Of a stretch of 64,000 nucleotides of DNA, positions 23,757 through 33,316 are shown piece by piece. The notes below the pieces were generated by a model. That model was given only the letters and a program-made list of their open reading frames with translations. It was not told the DNA's origin and did not search any database. The stretch's first letter is position 1. Each line of letters starts with the position of its first letter. The translations under genes and the position numbers were made by a program. The stretch comes from Enterococcus caccae ATCC BAA-1240 (GTDB lineage: Bacteria; Bacillota; Bacilli; Lactobacillales; Enterococcaceae), in NCBI RefSeq assembly GCF_000407145.1, contig NZ_KE136473.1, positions 621,827-685,826 on the forward strand, given 5' to 3'.

Positions 23757-24884
23757 ATGGTGTATGCAATTGGTTTAATGTCTGGTACTTCATTAGACGG
23801 TATCGATGCAGCATTGGTGGATATTTCTGGTAAAAATGAAACAACAACCGTCAAGTTGATAGACTTTTTAACAGTGCCTTTTGGGAAGCCAACACTACAA
23901 AGAGTTCGTGAGGCTTTATCATTGGAGCATTCGGATGTAGAGAAAATTTGTTCGTTGAATATTGAGTTAGGTCAAGCTTTTGCTCAGGCTGCCTTAGATG
24001 TTTGTAAAAAATCAGGCATTTCTTTAGATGATTTAGCATTCATTGGTAGTCATGGGCAAACCCTTTTCCATATTCCCTTTGCTCGAGATACATTTTATGC
24101 TTCAACATTGCAAATTGGAGATCCAGCAATCATTTGTGAATGGACGAAAACGACTGTAGTTTCGAATTTTAGAGAGCGGGATATGGCTGTCGGAGGTCAA
24201 GGTGCGCCGATTGTTCCATATTCCGAATATGTGCTATATCAAAAATCGGATACAACAAGATTATTACAAAATATTGGTGGAATCGGTAATGTGACAGTGA
24301 TTCCTAAATCAGGAGAAATCACAGACATGATTGCTTTTGATACTGGTCCAGGCAATGTTATCATGAATGAATTATGTTTGCAGTTTTATAATGAAGAATA
24401 TGATAAAGGTGGAACCTATGCCAGTCAAGGGAAAGTAAGTCTAGCCTTATTAGATGAATTGATGGCACATCCTTATATTCAAAAACCATATCCAAAAACA
24501 ACCGGACGGGAAGATTTTGGCAAACAATTCACTACAGCTTTGCTTGAAAAATGGCTGCTTGAACCAAATGATTTTATCGCAACAGCCACAATGTTTACTG
24601 CAAAATCAATTGCTAAAGCGGTTCAACCTTTTATCGCAGGACCAACTGAGTTGATTATTGGCGGAGGAGGCAGTTATAATCAAACGTTAATTGGAATGAT
24701 CAGAACAGAACTTCCTGAAGTTCATGTACTGATTCAAGAGGACCTAGGCTTTTCTTCAGAAGCAAAAGAAGCAATTGCTATGGCGGTTTTGGCAAACCAA
24801 ACATTACAACGTTGTTCAGGAAATGTACCCAATGCTACAGGTGCTAAAAAATCTGTCCCCTTAGGTAGCATTACCTATTATTGA
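23757..24884 (+). CDS. anmK: Anhydro-N-acetylmuramic acid kinase
   Basis: 375 residues, normal for the family. Phosphate-binding start GLMSGTSLDGIDAALVD (residues 5-21), IGSHGQTLFH, NIGGIGNVTVI, the AFDTGPGN loop and the C-terminal IIGGGGSYN motif. The enzyme cleaves and phosphorylates 1,6-anhydroMurNAc to MurNAc-6-phosphate in cell-wall recycling. SD GAGGAG before ATG 23757. Cluster partners are the upstream PTS IIC and downstream MurR-type regulator; a MurQ etherase gene is not seen here. Confidence 0.93.
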   Translation: MVYAIGLMSGTSLDGIDAALVDISGKNETTTVKLIDFLTVPFGKPTLQRVREALSLEHSDVEKICSLNIELGQAFAQAALDVCKKSGISLDDLAFIGSHGQTLFHIPFARDTFYASTLQIGDPAIICEWTKTTVVSNFRERDMAVGGQGAPIVPYSEYVLYQKSDTTRLLQNIGGIGNVTVIPKSGEITDMIAFDTGPGNVIMNELCLQFYNEEYDKGGTYASQGKVSLALLDELMAHPYIQKPYPKTTGREDFGKQFTTALLEKWLLEPNDFIATATMFTAKSIAKAVQPFIAGPTELIIGGGGSYNQTLIGMIRTELPEVHVLIQEDLGFSSEAKEAIAMAVLANQTLQRCSGNVPNATGAKKSVPLGSITYY

Positions 24885-24967
24885 TAGTATCTTAATCGAT
24901 GGGCGAGTAGACAAAATTCGCCCTTATTACATACAATGAAATGAATGAAGAAAAAGGAGCTGAAACA

Positions 24968-25819
24968 ATGAGTGGCGAAAATATCCAAGGAAGAATTGTC
25001 AGTATGCTTGATGTATTACCAAATTCTGAACGAAAAATTGGTCGGACCATATTAGATAATCCATCAATGGTGATCGATATGACTGCTTCTGAGTTATCAA
25101 ACTATGCTGGAACAAGTCCGGCAACAGTGATTCGTTTTTGTAAAAAAATCGATGTCCCTAGTTTTACTCAATTAAAAATCCGCTTGTCAGCTGAAATCGA
25201 AGCGCCTATTTATGAAGGATACTCGGATATCACGGCAAATGAATCAGTAGATGAAATCAAAACCAAGCTATTAGGTAATGCGTATCAATCAATGCAAGAA
25301 ACAGTAGCTCTATTAAAAGAACAACGAGTTGAAACAATCGTGGATGTATTAGTTGCTGCTCCGATCATTTATGTTTTTGGAATCGGCGCTTCTTATTTAG
25401 TTGCCGAAAATATTGCGCAAAAATGGAATCGGATAGGTAAAACGGTTGTCTGCGTTCAAGACCCACATGTATTAGTGACGATTTTAGTTTCAGCACCAAA
25501 AGAAGCCGTGTTTTTCTGTATTTCACATTCGGGAGAAACAAAAGAAGTAGTAAGATTGCTTGACGTAGCAAAAAAGCATCAATTGAAAACAATTGGGTTG
25601 TCACAGTTTGGCAATAATACGTTGACAAATAAAGCGGAATACATGTTGCAAACAGTTCGTTCCAATGAAGCTGCATTAAGAAGCGCCGCAACGACTTCCC
25701 TGCACGATCAATTTATTGTGGTAGATGTTTTGTTTTATGCATATGCTTCACGAAATTTTGAACAAACAATAGAAATGATTCAAGAATCAAAAGCGGAAGT
25801 GAGAAAATATGAACATTAG
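24968..25819 (+). CDS. MurR/RpiR family transcriptional regulator
   Basis: 283 residues from ATG 24968 (SD AAGGAG, 9-base spacing; ATG 24941 lacks one). N-terminal HTH_6 domain (~1-77, MTASELSNYAGTSPATVIRFCKKI) and a C-terminal SIS sugar-phosphate-binding domain (~120-260; FGIGASYLVAENIAQKW, ISHSGETKEVVRL). Such regulators sense sugar phosphates; MurR senses MurNAc-6-P, the product of the adjacent AnmK, so it probably controls this cluster. Terminator follows. Confidence 0.88.
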   Translation: MSGENIQGRIVSMLDVLPNSERKIGRTILDNPSMVIDMTASELSNYAGTSPATVIRFCKKIDVPSFTQLKIRLSAEIEAPIYEGYSDITANESVDEIKTKLLGNAYQSMQETVALLKEQRVETIVDVLVAAPIIYVFGIGASYLVAENIAQKWNRIGKTVVCVQDPHVLVTILVSAPKEAVFFCISHSGETKEVVRLLDVAKKHQLKTIGLSQFGNNTLTNKAEYMLQTVRSNEAALRSAATTSLHDQFIVVDVLFYAYASRNFEQTIEMIQESKAEVRKYEH

Positions 25820-25861
25820 AGCAGTGATTGTATTGTCTCTCTTTTTAATTTAGCAAAAGAG

Positions 25862-25919
25862 AAAAGGCTATTATCAAAGTTGTTTTATCACTTTGATAAC
25901 GGCCTTTTATATTTTTTTC
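25862..25919 (+). terminator. Terminator of the anmK-murR cluster
   Basis: AAAAGGC..TTATCAAAG pairs with CTTTGATAA..GCCTTTT, followed by a T-rich tail; also usable by the convergent gene. Confidence 0.8.
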
Positions 25920-25973
25920 TAAATTTTCAAAGAAAGTGACGCAAAGTAAAAAACAAGTGCGGTGGCGTTCTTT

Positions 25974-27002
25974 CTATTTAAAATATACACACACACATTC
26001 AGGTGCATAAACATCTTTTTGAATCATAGTCAAAAGACCGGTTGCTTCATCACGACGATAAAGCGTTAAGTTATCGGTATTTTGATTTGCTGCAACGACA
26101 AATTTACCTGTAGGATCTAAATCAAAATCTCTAGGAATCTCGCCTTCTGTAGCAATCAATTGGATACGTTCTACATTACTGCCATTTTCTGCTACTGCGA
26201 AAACCGCAATCGAATCATGTCCACGATTTGATGCGTATACAAAGCGTCCATCAGCTGATATCCGAATCGCAGCACCACCATTGAATTCATTGAAACCATC
26301 TGGTAAAGTGGATACTTTTTGCACTTGTTCAAAGGAACCATCTGCTGCATTGTATGCTAAAACAGTCACTGTGCTGTCCAACTCACCAAAAAGATAGGCA
26401 TATTGATTATTTGGATGGAAGACTAAATGACGAGGACCTGTTCCAGGTTCAGCGATATATTGAGCTACCTCAGATAATTTACCATCTTCGCTAACGTCAT
26501 AGGTATAAACACGATCGGTGCCAAGATCACAAACTGCTAGCCGACGATCTGGCGTTAAGTCTGTATAATGAACATGCGCATTGTCTTGATTTTCATGAGG
26601 TCCAGTTGGCTCATCATGAACGATTTTATCAGTATGTTCCAACTGTCCATCCGCTAAAATACGATAAACATGAACAATTCCTTGGTGATAATTTGCACCA
26701 AAAACGAATTGTTTTTCTTCATCAATCGCCACATAACATGGAGGAGCGCCAGCTTCCGTTACTTTATTAAGTAAGTCAAAGTGCCCATTGTTATGTTTGT
26801 AAGCAGCCATACCACCTTCACCATCAACGGAAGTGACATTGAATAAGTCGCCTTTTTGATTGAGTGCTAAGTATGTTGGGCTAGTTTCTTCTACTAATAA
26901 AGTTGCGTCTGAAAGTGTTTCTTTTTCTGTATCCAGTGCTATCTGATAAATCCCTTTACTTTCTCTACGTGTATACGTCCCTAATAAAATTTGTTCCAGC
27001 AT
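25974..27002 (-). CDS. pgl: 6-phosphogluconolactonase (lactonase beta-propeller family)
   Basis: 342 residues of the seven-bladed lactonase family (YbhE/Pgl type): opening LLGTYTRRESKGIY, the central conserved NxHVHYTDLTPDRRLAVCDLG, GTGPRHLVFHPNNQYAY and FVYASNRGHDSIAVF blades, and closing IPRDFDLDPTGKFVVAANQ. It hydrolyses 6-phosphogluconolactone in the oxidative pentose phosphate pathway. SD GGAGGGA before ATG 27002. Monocistronic. Confidence 0.9.
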   Translation of the reverse strand: MLEQILLGTYTRRESKGIYQIALDTEKETLSDATLLVEETSPTYLALNQKGDLFNVTSVDGEGGMAAYKHNNGHFDLLNKVTEAGAPPCYVAIDEEKQFVFGANYHQGIVHVYRILADGQLEHTDKIVHDEPTGPHENQDNAHVHYTDLTPDRRLAVCDLGTDRVYTYDVSEDGKLSEVAQYIAEPGTGPRHLVFHPNNQYAYLFGELDSTVTVLAYNAADGSFEQVQKVSTLPDGFNEFNGGAAIRISADGRFVYASNRGHDSIAVFAVAENGSNVERIQLIATEGEIPRDFDLDPTGKFVVAANQNTDNLTLYRRDEATGLLTMIQKDVYAPECVCVYFK

Positions 27003-27191
27003 GAAATTCCCTCCATTTTTTACTGAATGTTTATAAGAATCAGCAATTGATTTAACTCTTTTAGTATACCATAAGAATTCCTTTATTTAGTAAATCTTTA
27101 TAAATCCAATGTTCGCATTTTCACTTGATTTATGCTATTATATTTTAAGACTGTAACGACAGTCATTTTTAATTTTAGAGAGGTGACACGC

Positions 27192-28445
27192 ATGTACGAT
27201 AATACAAATAGCAACAATGGTGCAGTTCGCTGTTCATTCTGTGGTAAAACACAAGAAGAAGTGAAAAAAATCGTTGCTGGACCTGGTGTCTATATTTGTA
27301 ATGAATGTATCGACCTATGTAAAGAGATTATTGATGAAGAATTTTACGATGAAGCCGTACGTGAATTAACGGATGTCCCGAAACCTCAAGAAATTTTGGA
27401 TGTCTTAAACGAATATGTCATTGGACAAGATCAGGCAAAACGCTCATTAGCAGTGGCTGTCTATAATCACTATAAACGTGTAAATCAATCAGAAAATTCA
27501 AGCTCTGAAGATGTAGAATTACAAAAGAGCAATATTTGTTTAATTGGCCCAACAGGTTCTGGGAAAACATTTTTAGCCCAAACATTGGCTAGAACTTTAA
27601 ATGTACCATTTGCGATTGCTGATGCAACTAGTTTGACAGAAGCAGGATATGTAGGAGAAGACGTAGAGAATATTCTATTGAAACTATTACAATCTGCTGA
27701 TTTTAATGTGGAACGAGCTGAAAAAGGCATCATTTATATTGATGAAATCGACAAAATCGCCCGCAAGAGTGAAAATGTGTCGATCACAAGAGATGTTTCA
27801 GGTGAAGGAGTACAGCAAGCGTTACTTAAAATTTTAGAAGGAACAGTTGCCAGCGTGCCACCGCAAGGAGGACGCAAACATCCACATCAAGAATTCATCC
27901 AAATCGACACAACGAATGTCTTATTTATTGTCGGTGGAGCTTTTGATGGTATCGAAACAATGGTCAAAAATCGTTTAGGCGAAAAAACAATTGGGTTTGG
28001 TACAAATAACAGTAAGCTGAACGAGGATGAAAGTGTGATGCAACAAATCATTCCAGAAGATTTATTGAAATTTGGTTTGATCCCTGAATTTATCGGACGC
28101 TTACCAGTTACAGCTGCATTAGAGAAGTTGACGACAGATGATTTAGTTCGTATCTTAACTGAACCTAAGAATGCTTTAGTGAAACAATATCAAAAATTAT
28201 TGTCTTTAGATGACACGGAACTAGAATTTGAAACGGATGCTCTTCGTGCGATTGCGAATAAAGCAATCGAACGCAATACTGGGGCTCGTGGTTTACGTTC
28301 AATCATCGAAGAGATCATGATGGATGTAATGTTTGATGTACCATCTGATGATACAATCGAAAAAGTTATCATTACTGAAATGGCTGTAGAAGGTACAGGC
28401 AAACCGGTAATCGTTTCAAATAAAAAAGATAAAAAAGCTGGTTAA
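27192..28445 (+). CDS. clpX: ATP-dependent Clp protease ATP-binding subunit ClpX
   Basis: 417 residues from ATG 27192 (SD GAGAGGTGA; the frame extends upstream to 27132 without an SD). N-terminal zinc-binding domain with Cys14, 17, 36, 39; Walker A GPTGSGKT (~120); Walker B IIYIDEID (~180); RKHPHQEF pore-region block; sensor-2 arginine in [13 protein letters not shown]. It unfolds tagged substrates for the ClpP peptidase. Upstream of engB/ysxC, the usual Bacillota order, although a dispersed repeat lies between them. Confidence 0.97.
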   Translation: MYDNTNSNNGAVRCSFCGKTQEEVKKIVAGPGVYICNECIDLCKEIIDEEFYDEAVRELTDVPKPQEILDVLNEYVIGQDQAKRSLAVAVYNHYKRVNQSENSSSEDVELQKSNICLIGPTGSGKTFLAQTLARTLNVPFAIADATSLTEAGYVGEDVENILLKLLQSADFNVERAEKGIIYIDEIDKIARKSENVSITRDVSGEGVQQALLKILEGTVASVPPQGGRKHPHQEFIQIDTTNVLFIVGGAFDGIETMVKNRLGEKTIGFGTNNSKLNEDESVMQQIIPEDLLKFGLIPEFIGRLPVTAALEKLTTDDLVRILTEPKNALVKQYQKLLSLDDTELEFETDALRAIANKAIERNTGARGLRSIIEEIMMDVMFDVPSDDTIEKVIITEMAVEGTGKPVIVSNKKDKKAG

Positions 28446-28447
28446 TT

Positions 28448-28566
28448 GAGGTTGGGACAGAAGTGTTTCGTTCCGAGAAGTAAGCGGGAATTGATGAAAA
28501 GTGTTTGTCAACTTTTTCAATTTCAGCTTAGTTCAGAGGAGTTGCTTCTGTTCCGCCGTTTTTTAT
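28448..28566. repeat. Dispersed intergenic repeat, copy between clpX and engB
   Basis: GAGGTTGGGACAGAAGTGTTT, TTCCGAGAAGTAAG, GGAATTGATGAAAA, TTTTTCAATTTCAGCTTA, AGGAGTTGCTTCTGTTCCGCCG. The GGGACAGAAG and CTTCTGTTCC ends are complementary, so the whole element can fold as one long hairpin. Confidence 0.75.
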
Positions 28567-28594
28567 TGAAATCAATCGGATCGGAGGTTAGAAT

Positions 28595-29179
28595 ATGAAG
28601 GTTCATAACGCTGAAATTATTATAAGTGCTGTATCACCAAAGCAATATCCAGAAACAGAACTTCCAGAAATCGCTTTAGCAGGACGTTCAAATGTTGGTA
28701 AATCATCATTCATCAATACGTTGATCAATCGCAAAAATTTAGCTAGAACCTCTGGAAAACCAGGGAAAACCCAAACATTGAATTTTTACCTGATTGAAGA
28801 TGCATTGCATTTTGTGGATGTTCCAGGATATGGTTATGCCAAAGTTTCTAAGACAGAACGGGCTAAGTGGGGCGAGATGATCGAAACTTATATGACGACC
28901 AGAGAACAATTAAAAGCGGTCGTATCTTTAGTTGATTTACGTCATGCACCAACACAAGAAGATATTCAAATGTATGAGTTTTTAAAATACTATGAGATTC
29001 CAGTAATTATTGTGGCAACGAAAAAAGATAAAATTCCTCGTGGTAAATGGAACAAACATGAAAGCATCATCAAAAAAGCGCTGAATTTTGACAAATCTGA
29101 TGACTTTATTCTTTTCTCTTCACAAACTAAAGAAGGGAAAGAAGAAGCATGGCAAGCCATTGAGAAATATTTACCATAA
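28595..29179 (+). CDS. engB: Ribosome biogenesis GTPase YsxC/EngB
   Basis: 194 residues. G1 GRSNVGKSS (~31-39), G2 GKTQT, G3 DVPGYGYA, G4 TKKD and G5 SSQT mark an Era/EngB-family GTPase. It acts in late assembly of the large ribosomal subunit and is essential in Bacillota. SD GGAGG before ATG 28595. Probably in the clpX transcription unit. Confidence 0.96.
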   Translation: MKVHNAEIIISAVSPKQYPETELPEIALAGRSNVGKSSFINTLINRKNLARTSGKPGKTQTLNFYLIEDALHFVDVPGYGYAKVSKTERAKWGEMIETYMTTREQLKAVVSLVDLRHAPTQEDIQMYEFLKYYEIPVIIVATKKDKIPRGKWNKHESIIKKALNFDKSDDFILFSSQTKEGKEEAWQAIEKYLP

Positions 29180-29222
29180 AAAATAGCGCCGACGACTTCA
29201 TTGAGACGTCAGCGCTATTTTT
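29178..29222. terminator. Bidirectional terminator
   Basis: AAAAATAGCGC(CGACG) pairs with (CGTCA)GCGCTATTTTT; serves engB and the convergent small gene. Confidence 0.85.
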
Positions 29223-29371
29223 TATTGTTCTTTTTTCTTCTCTTCTTTTTGTTCGGCTTTTGCTGCTTGCTTTTCTAATTCTTCTTTTGGCATTTCGACT
29301 TTTTTAGGATCAACTGCAAAAGAATCGAATAATTTATCTAGGTCGTCTGTGCGTTCAAATTTCAAGCCCAT
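29222..29371 (-). CDS. SPJ_0845-type small acidic/basic protein
   Basis: 49 residues, too short for most gene callers. Minus-strand ATG 29371 with SD TGGAG, stop at 29222. It starts GLKFERTDDLDKLFDSF and ends in an alternating Lys/Glu tail (KAEQKEEKKKEQ). This matches the small SPJ_0845 family of streptococci and enterococci, whose function is unknown. Convergent with engB through a shared terminator. Confidence 0.75.
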   Translation of the reverse strand: MGLKFERTDDLDKLFDSFAVDPKKVEMPKEELEKQAAKAEQKEEKKKEQ

Positions 29372-29589
29372 AGTGATTTGCTCCATTTCATTTTAGATTG
29401 GATAGAAGCTTATGCGACTGATTAGCGCTCACTTCTTTTCTCTAGTTTAGCATCCTTTCAGAAATTTGAATAGTTTTCTTTTTCAAATTATAAGAATTTA
29501 TCTAGAAATAGTTCTACTTTCAATTTGTAAACTTGCATTCGATTATAAAACAGGGTATAGTTTTTTCGAATAGAGAAAAGAGGGACGAA

Positions 29590-29880
29590 ATGGCAGGAAA
29601 TATTTTTGTAGGTATGGTGCGTGGCTATCAGCGTTTCATTTCGCCTGGACTTCCAGCTAGTTGTCGCTATCATCCAACATGTTCACAATATATGATTGAT
29701 GCGATTCAAACACATGGCAGCATCAAAGGTGTAACGATGGGAACGGCGAGATTTTTACGATGTCATCCGCTAACGAAAGGCGGTATTGATTACGTACCGT
29801 TGAAGTTCAGTTTAAAGAGAAATCCGGATCAAGAATACCATGGTCCTTACAATTATAGAAGAAACAAACACACTAAATAG
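29590..29880 (+). CDS. yidD: Membrane protein insertion efficiency factor YidD
   Basis: 96 residues from ATG 29590 (SD AAAGAGG). Family core [31 protein letters not shown] with the three conserved Cys, then [18 protein letters not shown] small amphipathic protein that assists YidC-dependent membrane insertion. Followed 19 bases later by a ROK kinase, likely the same transcript. Confidence 0.93.
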   Translation: MAGNIFVGMVRGYQRFISPGLPASCRYHPTCSQYMIDAIQTHGSIKGVTMGTARFLRCHPLTKGGIDYVPLKFSLKRNPDQEYHGPYNYRRNKHTK

Positions 29881-29899
29881 ATGAAGGCGGGCTTATAGG

Positions 29900-30775
29900 A
29901 TGGCAATTTTAGCATTTGATTTTGGTGGTTCGGCAGTAAAACATGGAATTTGGGATGGTCAAGACATGACTAATAAAGGTAAGTTTAAAACACCAAAAAC
30001 ATGGGAAGAAATGAAAGCGTCATTATTAGCAGTATTGAATGAAGTAGAGCAAGAGTTGGTAGGTGTGGCGTTAAGTGCACCAGGAGTGGTAGATGTCCAA
30101 AAACAAATGATTAACGGAATTTCCGCTATTCCTTATATTCATGGTTTTAATATTTTTAAAGAACTAGAAGAACTATTCAATCTTCCTGTTACGATCGAAA
30201 ATGATGCAAATTGCGCTGGTATAGCTGAGATTTATGAGGGAGCAGCGAAAGGCAAAAAAGAGGTTGCTTTTGTAGTTGTTGGCACTGGAATCGGTGGGGC
30301 AATTTTTCATAATGGACAAATCGCTAAAGGAGCCCATCTGTATGGTGGTGAATTTGGACTGATGTATCTAAATGAAGGAAAAACTTTTAGCAAATTAGGA
30401 ACAGCTGTGCAAATGGCGTGGCGTTATTGCGAACGAAAAGGTGTGGCAAAGGAAACCTATTCAGGAGAAGAAGTCTTTGATTTGGCTGAGTCGGGTGATA
30501 AATTAGCAATAGAAGAAGTCAATAATTTTTACGAGTATTTAACACAAGGATTGTTTAGTATTCAATTTTCACTTGATCCAGAGATTATTGTTTTAGGCGG
30601 GGGTGTTTCTGCTAAAAAAGGCCTATTAGATGAAATTAATCGTCGAATGAAAGAAAAACTAGCGCATTTTGAATTGAATGATTTTGTACCTGAAATTGTA
30701 ACGTGTAAGTATGAAAATGATGCGAACTTGATTGGAGCAGCTGCAAACTTTATTACGATTCAAAATAACAAGTAA
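29900..30775 (+). CDS. ROK-family sugar kinase
   Basis: 291 residues. N-terminal ATP-binding DFGGSAVKHGIW, the catalytic ENDANC motif, VVGTGIGGAI phosphate loop, HLYGGEFGLM (family ExG position) and IIVLGGGVSAK. The zinc CxCGxxGC motif of glucokinase-type ROK proteins is absent, which fits the BglK-like beta-glucoside/glucose kinase branch. The substrate is not certain. Terminator at 30787. Confidence 0.8.
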   Translation: MAILAFDFGGSAVKHGIWDGQDMTNKGKFKTPKTWEEMKASLLAVLNEVEQELVGVALSAPGVVDVQKQMINGISAIPYIHGFNIFKELEELFNLPVTIENDANCAGIAEIYEGAAKGKKEVAFVVVGTGIGGAIFHNGQIAKGAHLYGGEFGLMYLNEGKTFSKLGTAVQMAWRYCERKGVAKETYSGEEVFDLAESGDKLAIEEVNNFYEYLTQGLFSIQFSLDPEIIVLGGGVSAKKGLLDEINRRMKEKLAHFELNDFVPEIVTCKYENDANLIGAAANFITIQNNK

Positions 30776-30786
30776 CGAATACGATG

Positions 30787-30826
30787 AAAACGTCTCATTG
30801 CTGATAACGAGGAGACGTTTTTTTTT
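30787..30826 (+). terminator. Terminator of the yidD-ROK unit
   Basis: AAAACGTCTC pairs with GAGACGTTTT, followed by TTTTT. Confidence 0.85.
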
Positions 30827-30892
30827 GCTAAAATAACAAATAAAATTAAGAGGTTTAAGGCAGGAAGGATTCTTAATAATTTGAATTATAGA

Positions 30893-30938
30893 AATTTTCT
30901 GAAAATTCGTTGACATTTCTTAAGGAATTGATTATATT
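30893..30938 (+). promoter_or_regulatory. CodY box and promoter of the liv operon
   Basis: AATTTTCTGAAAATT (30893-30907) matches the CodY consensus at every position. Two bases later comes TTGACA (30910-30915), a 17-base spacer and TATATT (30933-30938). CodY bound here would occlude the -35, so the transporter should be repressed when branched-chain amino acids and GTP are plentiful. Confidence 0.85.
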
Positions 30939-31041
30939 TGTATACATACTTCTTTAATAATTATATACGCGAAGAAAATTATCTGGCTTTACGAATTCGT
31001 TTAGCTTTAAAATCATCTAGCTTTTTGTGCTAGCTCTTTAA

Positions 31042-31110
31042 GAAAAAGATAAAAATGGATTGTGATAAAAAGCACCACATTCTGTTTTTCCTATGTTCAG
31101 TCAGAGCTGA
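31042..31110. repeat. GAAAAAGATA hairpin element, copy A
   Basis: GAAAAAGATAAAAA, then a weak stem (GATTGTG / CACCACATTC) with an A-rich loop, then TTTTTCCTATGTTCAGTC and AGCTGA. Two further copies lie in the pstS-pstC gap. The outer GAAAAA and TTTTTC also pair. It lies in the livJ leader. Confidence 0.55.
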
Positions 31111-31147
31111 CCCGCACAACAAGCTTTAAAACCAAGGGGGAAACAAA

Positions 31148-32314
31148 ATGAAAAAATTTAGCTTTTTATTTGCTAGTCTATTTTTATTAGCAGCATGTGG
31201 TCCAGCAGCTGGCGGAGGCGCAAGTGGTGGTGGAAATAAGGTTGACGGTGATACGATCAAAATCGGAATGAACATGGAACTTTCTGGAGATGTTTCAGCA
31301 TATGGGAATGCTGAAAAAGAAGGAATCACATTAGCTGTTGAAGAAATCAACGAAGCTGGTGGTGTGTTAGGGAAAAAATTAGAATTGATCGAAAAAGATA
31401 ATAAATCTGAAAATGGTGAAGCAACATCCGTAGCAGCTAACTTAACAGCAAAAGATAAAGTTGTTGCAGTCGTTGGCCCAGCAACATCTGGTGCAACAAA
31501 AGCGACAATTCCGAATATGACCAAAGCAGCAGTTCCTGTGATTACACCTTCAGGTACGGATGACAGCATCACTGTTGTAAACGATAAAGTTCAAGAATAT
31601 ATTTTTAGAGCATGTTTCCAAGATACATTCCAAGGTGTTATCTTAGCAAACTTTGCTCAAGACAACTTGAAAGCGAAAAATGTTGTGATTATTGGTGATA
31701 ACTCAAGTGATTATGCAATTGGCTTAACGAAATCATTCAAAGATACGTTTAAAGGTAAAATCGCTAAAGAAGAAACATTTACTGCTGGAGATAAAGATTT
31801 CCAAGCCATTTTAACGAAAATCAAAGATCTTGATTACGATGCCATCTACATTCCAGGTTACTATGCAGAAGCAGGATTGATCATCAAACAAGCGCGTGAA
31901 ATGGGGATCAATAAACCAATTCTTGGTGCTGACGGATTTGGCGATGAAAAATTAGTTGAAATTGCGGGCGCGAAAAATGTTTCAGAAGTTTATTACACTG
32001 GACACTTCTCAGAAAAAGCACCTGCAACAGACAAAGTAACGCCTTTTGTAGAGGCATTCAAGAAAAAATATGACAAACAACCATCTGCCTTCAACGCTTT
32101 GGGATATGATTCAGTTTACATGTTGAAACAAGCAATGGAAGATAAGGATTCAGCAGATTCAAAAGACATCACAGAAGGTTTAGCTTCATTAAAAGATTTT
32201 GTTGGTGTAACAGGAAAAATGACGATGGACAAAGATCACAATCCTGAAAAATCTGCAGTTGTATTAGGATTGACAGAAGGAAAAGAAACATCTGCAGATG
32301 CTGTAAATCCTTAA
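31148..32314 (+). CDS. livJ: Branched-chain amino acid ABC transporter, substrate-binding lipoprotein
   Basis: 388 residues. Lipoprotein signal LFLLAACG (lipidated Cys ~17), Gly-rich linker, then a Peripla_BP_6 fold (IKIGMNMELSGDVSAYG, VVGPATSGATKA, FNALGYDSVYML). It captures Leu/Ile/Val (or related amino acids) outside the membrane for LivHMGF. Preceded by a CodY box and a 200-base leader. A hairpin at 32341 separates it from livH and probably lowers downstream expression, the usual arrangement for an abundant binding protein. Confidence 0.93.
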   Translation: MKKFSFLFASLFLLAACGPAAGGGASGGGNKVDGDTIKIGMNMELSGDVSAYGNAEKEGITLAVEEINEAGGVLGKKLELIEKDNKSENGEATSVAANLTAKDKVVAVVGPATSGATKATIPNMTKAAVPVITPSGTDDSITVVNDKVQEYIFRACFQDTFQGVILANFAQDNLKAKNVVIIGDNSSDYAIGLTKSFKDTFKGKIAKEETFTAGDKDFQAILTKIKDLDYDAIYIPGYYAEAGLIIKQAREMGINKPILGADGFGDEKLVEIAGAKNVSEVYYTGHFSEKAPATDKVTPFVEAFKKKYDKQPSAFNALGYDSVYMLKQAMEDKDSADSKDITEGLASLKDFVGVTGKMTMDKDHNPEKSAVVLGLTEGKETSADAVNP

Positions 32315-32340
32315 AGACCAAAATTAGTGAGACGAAAAAA

Positions 32341-32385
32341 AGAGGGTGAGACAAGGTTCCACGTTTTGTCCATCCTCTTTTTACT
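32341..32385 (+). terminator. Internal hairpin between livJ and livH
   Basis: AGAGGGTGAGACAA pairs imperfectly with TTGTCCATCCTCT, followed by TTTTT; probably a partial terminator within the operon. Confidence 0.7.
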
Positions 32386-32428
32386 TTAAGCGAACAGCAA
32401 TTATTCTAAAATATTGGACGTGATAAAC

Positions 32429-33307
32429 ATGGAAGTAGTAATCCAACAACTAGTAAATGGACTTTTTCTAGGGAGTATTTATGCGCTATTAGCGTTAGGG
32501 TATACAATGGTTTATGGGATTATTAAATTGATCAACTTCGCTCATGGAGAAATCTATATGCTAGGTGGATTTATGGGGTATTTCTTCATCAACAAGCTAA
32601 GTTTAGGATTTTTCCCGGCTCTGATTTTATCAATGGCAGGAGCAGCCGTGATAGGAGTTGTGATTGAATTTTTGGCTTACCGACCACTAAGAAAATCAAC
32701 AAGAATTGCAGCCTTGATCACAGCGATTGGTGTGTCATTTTTACTACAAAATGGAATGATTTACTGGTTAGGACCAGAAAAAAAATCATTTCCTCAAGCA
32801 ATTGAATTTAAAAATTATCAACTTGGTTTTATTCAAATATCAAACATTCAAGTTCTTATTTTAGTTATTTCACTAGTATTGATGATTGCCTTGCAAATGA
32901 TTGTTAAAAAAACAAAAATGGGGAAAGCGATGCGGGCAGTTTCAGTTGATGCGGATGCAGCACAATTGATGGGGATCAATGTTAATCGTACGATTTCCTT
33001 TACGTTTGCATTAGGTTCAGCTTTGGCTGCGGCAGCTGGTATGTTGATTGGGCTGTATTATAATTCCATCGATCCAATGATGGGAGTTGTTCCAGGACTT
33101 AAATCATTTGTCGCTGCAGTTTTAGGTGGGATTGGCATTATTCCTGGAGCGGCACTAGGTGGTTTTGTAATTGGCTTATTAGAGACTGTTACAATTGCTC
33201 TTGGTTTTTCAGATTATAAAGATGCAGTTGTCTATGCATTACTGATTATTATTTTATTGATTCGTCCTGCTGGGATTCTCGGCAAGAATATCAAAGAGAA
33301 AGTGTAG
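32429..33307 (+). CDS. livH: Branched-chain amino acid ABC permease LivH
   Basis: 292 residues from ATG 32429 (upstream TTG 32414 has no better SD). About eight membrane helices; family start QLVNGLFLGSIYALLALGYTMVYGIIKLINFAHGEI, and the LMGINVNRTI and GGIGIIPGAALGG loops that contact the ATPases. Forms the membrane channel with LivM. Confidence 0.93.
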   Translation: MEVVIQQLVNGLFLGSIYALLALGYTMVYGIIKLINFAHGEIYMLGGFMGYFFINKLSLGFFPALILSMAGAAVIGVVIEFLAYRPLRKSTRIAALITAIGVSFLLQNGMIYWLGPEKKSFPQAIEFKNYQLGFIQISNIQVLILVISLVLMIALQMIVKKTKMGKAMRAVSVDADAAQLMGINVNRTISFTFALGSALAAAAGMLIGLYYNSIDPMMGVVPGLKSFVAAVLGGIGIIPGAALGGFVIGLLETVTIALGFSDYKDAVVYALLIIILLIRPAGILGKNIKEKV

Positions 33308-33316
33308 GTGGCATAC

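Noticed and set aside
30955-31147. T-box leader for livJ
   Set aside because: No T-box antiterminator sequence (GGGTGGNACCGCG) is visible.
32169-32354. 61-codon minus-strand frame at the end of livJ
   Set aside because: It is a codon-bias shadow of livJ.
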